From the NCBI GenBank assembly GCA_036338025.1, contig JAYZDB010000107.1:1-10223 (forward strand): 10,223 nt of DNA, written 5' to 3'. Shown here piece by piece: positions 6,994 through 10,223 of this stretch. The translations under genes were made by a program, and so were the position numbers. Under the pieces are notes generated by a model. That model saw only the letters and a program-made list of their open reading frames with translations, searched no databases and was not told the origin of the DNA. The DNA comes from JAYZDB01 sp036338025. Its GTDB lineage: Bacteria > Planctomycetota > UBA1135 > UBA2386. Position 1 is the stretch's first letter, and every line of letters begins with the position of its first letter.

Positions 6994-8628
6994 ATGACCG
7001 GAGACGATGTCTTCCACCCCGATGACGATGATTTGAACCTGGACGGTGAGTCCCATCTGGACGATGAGTTCGTCCTCCAGGACTGGCAAGACGAACCCGG
7101 CACCGCAGAAGCCGCCGACGGCTGTGGCATGAACCAGGATGATCTGGATACCAGCGCGCTGGAGCATCGAACCAGTGTCGAATCGATGGCCGAGGAGGGC
7201 GCTGAATTCGACCGTGCCCCCTGGATTGCGGCGTCGCAGGAGATCCTCGCCGGGTTTGGCAGCGACCAGGTAGTGGACGATGTTCCGCCGCCAGCGCCTG
7301 GGCACGAGTTCGAGCTCGGGAGTGCCTTTCGTGACATTGTTCAGAGTTCCGCTTCGGACCTGGCCGAGCAGGACGCTGGTTCGTTCGATCTTCTCAGCGG
7401 TGATGAGGATGAACTGATTCTCATCGAGGACAAGGATTTTGAGCAGGTGCCGGAGGCCGAGGTGAACGCTGAATGGTCCGACATCGATGACTCCCGCGCG
7501 ACCTCCGGTTCCGAGTCGGCGCCGAATGTCGAAATGGTCGAGTGTGGCAGTGAGTACGAAGCAAATGCCGCTGGGTATGAGGAGTCTGACCACCCGAATT
7601 CAGCTGCTGTCATCCGGCATGGTGGGTGGCGGCGGATTGCTGCGATTGCCGCGGCCTTGGTGATCCTGAGTTTGTCCTCGGTGTATTTCCGGAAACCTGC
7701 AGAGAGTGAATTCTCCGTGTTGCCTCCCGACGTCGATGTGATCACGGTGCAGCGGCCGGCCGCGCCAGTGAAGATCGAAGCACCGCCTCCTGCCGTTCAG
7801 AACGACAGCGGGGACCCAGAAGTTGCGACGACGGGTTCGGCGCCCGCCAAACCGATGGACACGGAAGCCGCAGACCTGCATACCGCCGGTGTCGAACCGG
7901 CCGGCACGGTGGTTTTGAAGACAGATCCCCCGGCCGTCGGTCGGACGGCTGGCAGTGTCGCTGAGCCCGGTTCGACTGCCGCTGAACTGGATTCGACCCA
8001 GGGGGATGTAGCGACGCTTGAACCACCCGCTGTTGGCGCGAGCGATAGTCCCGTGCAGATTGGCGGCGAGACGCGGACCGTCCTGGATGGCTTGCAAGAC
8101 AAGGCCATCATGGAGCGGCACCGGAAGACTCTCGTTCACAAGGAAAACGGTCTGGTGATGGGTAGTCGGGCGTGGGTCCAGCTACTGAACAACAGCATCT
8201 TCGTTGGCACGGTGAAGACTCTGGATAGCTCGTTTGTGACCCTTCGCATCAAGTCTGGCGAGATCACCCTGGCTCGCGAGAGTATTCGTAGCCTGACAAA
8301 TGTGAACTCAGGTGCAGCAGAGCACTCAGCGAAAAACATGAAGGCGGGATCTCTTCGCTTGCGCAACAGCAACTGGTTGGAGGGTGAGATTGTCGAGACC
8401 GGTAACGAATCCGTCATCGTTCAGCTCAACTCGAACCGGATTGTGGTGCCACTTTCCGACGTCGAAGAGGTGATCGAAGGACGCGCGAAGAACTCGGTCC
8501 AGATGGCAGATTCCATGCGGGTCGAGCGAGACCAGTGGTTCCGCAAGCTGGTTGAAGATCAGATGCAGAACAAGACCAAGGCGTCGCACCCGGTCACGGA
8601 GTCTGTCAGCGCGAGCCCGAGGAAATAG
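6994..8628 (+). CDS. Single-pass membrane protein with acidic N-terminal half and duplicated C-terminal beta-rich repeat; function unknown
   Basis: The product has 544 residues and I do not recognise a named family. Residues 1-210 are very acidic and low in complexity (15 of the first 40 are D or E). WRR (212-214) precedes one hydrophobic helix (about 215-235, IAAIAAALVILSLSSVYF). The basic flank before the helix suggests the acidic half is cytoplasmic and the rest outside the inner membrane; this topology is inferred. Residues about 236-375 are a Pro/Ala/Thr/Asp-rich linker. Two tandem units follow, 390-434 and 452-493, which align without gaps at an offset of 59 residues (L397/L456, N399/N458, G405/G464, V415/V474, I424/I483, I431/V490). 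Each has the strand pattern of a small SH3- or LSm-like barrel, but that fold is a guess. There is no signal peptide, enzyme motif or cysteine-rich site. It lies 113 bases after selB and may be transcribed separately. Confidence 0.85.
   Translation: MTGDDVFHPDDDDLNLDGESHLDDEFVLQDWQDEPGTAEAADGCGMNQDDLDTSALEHRTSVESMAEEGAEFDRAPWIAASQEILAGFGSDQVVDDVPPPAPGHEFELGSAFRDIVQSSASDLAEQDAGSFDLLSGDEDELILIEDKDFEQVPEAEVNAEWSDIDDSRATSGSESAPNVEMVECGSEYEANAAGYEESDHPNSAAVIRHGGWRRIAAIAAALVILSLSSVYFRKPAESEFSVLPPDVDVITVQRPAAPVKIEAPPPAVQNDSGDPEVATTGSAPAKPMDTEAADLHTAGVEPAGTVVLKTDPPAVGRTAGSVAEPGSTAAELDSTQGDVATLEPPAVGASDSPVQIGGETRTVLDGLQDKAIMERHRKTLVHKENGLVMGSRAWVQLLNNSIFVGTVKTLDSSFVTLRIKSGEITLARESIRSLTNVNSGAAEHSAKNMKAGSLRLRNSNWLEGEIVETGNESVIVQLNSNRIVVPLSDVEEVIEGRAKNSVQMADSMRVERDQWFRKLVEDQMQNKTKASHPVTESVSASPRK
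8161..8472 (+). repeat. Tandem protein-level duplication inside the membrane protein
   Basis: The codons for residues 390-434 and 452-493 of the membrane protein encode two units that align gap-free at an offset of 177 bases. Hydrophobic positions are kept and a few residues are identical (L397/L456, N399/N458, G405/G464, V415/V474, S421/S480, I424/I483). At DNA level the units are diverged, so the duplication is old. Confidence 0.6.
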
Positions 8629-8673
8629 GGCGATCGGTGGAGTAGCCTCTGCCTCGCGAAGGCCAGGAACAGA

Positions 8674-8705
8674 ACGAGCCCACGGCTGATTAGCCGTGGG
8701 CTCGT
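8674..8705. terminator. Bidirectional terminator hairpin between convergent genes
   Basis: A perfect 14-bp stem (8674-8687 pairing with 8692-8705) encloses the loop GATT (8688-8691), midway between the stops of the membrane protein gene (8628) and the convergent PKD gene (8751). On the - strand the stem is followed by the U-rich TTCTGTTCC, typical of an intrinsic terminator for the PKD gene. On the + strand it is followed by CCCTGAGG with no U tract, so it would work less well in that direction. Confidence 0.8.
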
Positions 8706-8750
8706 CCCTGAGGGAAGGACCGGAGTCCTACCCTTTCCATTGCGGTCGGG

Positions 8751-9137
8751 CTAGTTACCGATACGCACACTCAAGCCGTTGGTCATCGATACGCCCAGCG
8801 TGTTGGCGCCAGCGTCGACGATTGCGCCCTGCATCAATGCCTGGGCTCCAACCAAGGAGGCCTGGTTCGGGATTCCGAACGGCAGGGTCGCGGTGCCATT
8901 GAGGCTGACAATGCCAAGCGTCAACAGCATGTCGGTGTGCAACCAACAAGTTGCCATGCCAAGCGGCGTCAGGTCCATGAGCTGCTTGTTGATACCGACA
9001 AACAGGAAACCCGGTGCCGCCGCGACGTTCGGGGTGCCGGTGACTGTGATGTTACCGGTACCACCAAGCTTAGGGTCAGCGCTCATCGTGAGGTCACCGA
9101 TCGCAGCGTTCGAGCCCGGGCAGCCGTAGCCAAACCG
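8751..9137 (-). other. C-terminal module of the PKD protein (candidate sorting or anchoring domain)
   Basis: This is the last roughly 129 residues of the PKD protein. It opens with GYGCPGSN, has alternating beta-strand-like segments (GNITVTG, GFLFVGINKQ, MLLTLGIVSLNGTATLPFGIPN), a lone C422 and the final TNGLSVRIGN. As I recall, similar C-termini occur on many otherwise unrelated large secreted proteins of some Planctomycetota, which would suit a sorting or surface-attachment role. Both the recollection and the role are unverified. Confidence 0.5.
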
Positions 9138-10223
9138 GCCGTGTGCCGCGATGTCGTTCTTGTCGTAGTGCAAGGAGCCGTTCCAGACACGCGGGTTGAA
9201 CATGCCGCCAGAGAACCTGACGTTCTTACCGGTACCAAGGTCGAGCTTCAGGTCGCAGTTCTGGTAGCTCTGGTTGGTGCCGTTGCCGTTGGTGTAGTGG
9301 ATACCACCAGCGTTGTAGATGATGTACACGCCGTACTTACCCGCCGAGAGATAGAAGTCATCGACGTCGATCTTGGTCGGGACCAGGCTACCGGCCGAGT
9401 TGGCGGCGCCTTTGGAGACCATTACCCAGACGCCTGGCAGGTTGTCGTTACCGATGTAGGTGCCCGGAGTGATCCAGACTTCGATGTCGATCGGCGTCGT
9501 TGCCGCTGCACGCGAGTTGACACTGATGTCGGTGATCTTGAGGCCATCGGGATTGATGACCGTCGCATCGAACAGGTTGCCACAGCCGGGAGACGTCAGG
9601 CCATTGCCACCTGTGAACAAGGTGGTGATCGAGCCCGAGTTGGGGCTGTTTGGAGCACAGACTTCGATCAGGTCGGTCTTGACCTCCTGGGCCTTGTTGC
9701 ACATGCCTTTGCAGGTCATCGTGACCGTGAACTTGCCACCCTTGACGTAGATGTGGGTCGGGTTCTGGTCGGTCGAGGGAGCGGATCCATCGCCAAAGTC
9801 CCACAGCCACTTGCTCGGGCCACCGGTCGATGTATCGGTGAAGGTGACCGAGAACGGTGACACCCCAAAGGTGCCGCTAGCGGTAAAGTCGGCCTCCACC
9901 ACTCCAACATTGATCAGATCCGTGTACTGCTTGGTGTGCATCGGGTGTACCGCGTCGAGAACCGTCAGCTTCGGGCTGAAGGTACCACACTTGTAGAGGT
10001 GGGACGGGTTCTGCAGGTTCGATGTCGGGGTTCCGTCACCGAAATCATAGGTCCAGGCCAATACGCCAGCCGAGTGCGAGCTGAAGCTCGTGTCGGTGAA
10101 CTGCACCGTGGTGTTCGGGGGACCCGAGGTCGGGGTAGCCTGGAACGAGGCGAACAGACCCTTCTGTGGCAGCCAGTCAACCTCAACCGCTGGCCCGTAG
10201 TTGATGGTCATGCCGGTGGCGGT
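8751..10223 (-). CDS. PKD-domain extracellular protein with unnamed middle and C-terminal modules (5' end outside window)
   Basis: The frame is open to the right edge (codons for T-A-T-G precede the Met at 10211). That Met has no Shine-Dalgarno and would start an exported-type protein without a signal peptide, so the gene continues beyond the window; 490 residues are visible. Numbered from that Met, PKD domain 1 spans about 20-104 with YDFGDG (55-60), and PKD domain 2 about 107-184 with WDFGDG (137-142). PKD folds are Ig-like beta sandwiches typical of cell-surface and secreted proteins. Residues about 195-350 form a beta-rich Gly/Asn-rich domain I cannot name (key stretches IEVWITPGTYIG, YLSAGKYGVYIIYN and NPRVWNGSLHY). 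Residues about 358-486 form a compact module opening with YGCPGSN and closing with TNGLSVRIGN. There is no LPXTG, C-terminal helix or PEP-CTERM signal. No catalytic motif is visible, so adhesion or a structural role is likely. Confidence 0.92.
   Translation of the reverse strand, partial: TATGMTINYGPAVEVDWLPQKGLFASFQATPTSGPPNTTVQFTDTSFSSHSAGVLAWTYDFGDGTPTSNLQNPSHLYKCGTFSPKLTVLDAVHPMHTKQYTDLINVGVVEADFTASGTFGVSPFSVTFTDTSTGGPSKWLWDFGDGSAPSTDQNPTHIYVKGGKFTVTMTCKGMCNKAQEVKTDLIEVCAPNSPNSGSITTLFTGGNGLTSPGCGNLFDATVINPDGLKITDISVNSRAAATTPIDIEVWITPGTYIGNDNLPGVWVMVSKGAANSAGSLVPTKIDVDDFYLSAGKYGVYIIYNAGGIHYTNGNGTNQSYQNCDLKLDLGTGKNVRFSGGMFNPRVWNGSLHYDKNDIAAHGRFGYGCPGSNAAIGDLTMSADPKLGGTGNITVTGTPNVAAAPGFLFVGINKQLMDLTPLGMATCWLHTDMLLTLGIVSLNGTATLPFGIPNQASLVGAQALMQGAIVDAGANTLGVSMTNGLSVRIGN

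Noticed and set aside
8937..9860. 307-codon open frame on the + strand opposite the PKD gene
   Set aside because: Its product is Val/Asp/Arg-rich without recognisable structure; the - strand frame shows two clear PKD domains, so this is a shadow.

Overview
The window is high-GC bacterial DNA, densely coded. It has six genes on the + strand (the first cut by the left edge) and one large gene on the - strand (cut by the right edge) that converges on them. Core genes here are rsmA (3' end), dnaG, rpoD, a coiled-coil C4 zinc-ribbon protein gene and selB. The accessory genes are a single-pass membrane protein of unknown function and a large PKD-domain surface or secreted protein. PKD repeats followed by a C-terminal module beginning YGCPGSN and ending TNGLSVRIGN, together with the highly acidic membrane protein, recall proteins abundant in some deep-branching Planctomycetota. 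That assignment rests on recollection of protein style, not on a search.

Layout. Positions 2-385 hold the end of rsmA (16S rRNA dimethyladenosine transferase). After 42 bases comes dnaG (428-2398, primase), whose stop overlaps the start of rpoD (2395-4098, housekeeping sigma factor) as ATGA. This resembles the classical macromolecular-synthesis operon (dnaG-rpoD), with rsmA in the upstream position. A 107-base gap then holds a candidate promoter and a ribosome binding site for a TTG-started coiled-coil/zinc-ribbon gene (4206-4910). Eleven bases later selB (4922-6880) begins; it encodes the selenocysteine-specific elongation factor. A 113-base gap with a very strong Shine-Dalgarno site leads to a membrane protein gene (6994-8628). 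That protein has a very acidic N-terminal half, one transmembrane helix, a Pro/Ala/Thr-rich linker and two tandem, gap-free-alignable beta-rich repeats.

Positions 8629-8750 separate the convergent genes and contain a perfect 14-bp stem with a 4-base loop, very likely a terminator. From the right edge down to 8751, on the - strand, runs the PKD-domain protein gene. It encodes two PKD domains, a beta-rich middle domain I do not recognise, and a compact C-terminal module.

Functionally the left two thirds is information processing: ribosome maturation, replication priming, transcription initiation and recoding of UGA. The most interesting parts are the uncharacterised proteins at the right: the duplicated module of the membrane protein, and the unnamed middle and C-terminal domains of the PKD protein. 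I saw no tRNA, rRNA, CRISPR array, insertion sequence or attachment site, and no stretch over 300 bases without a gene.
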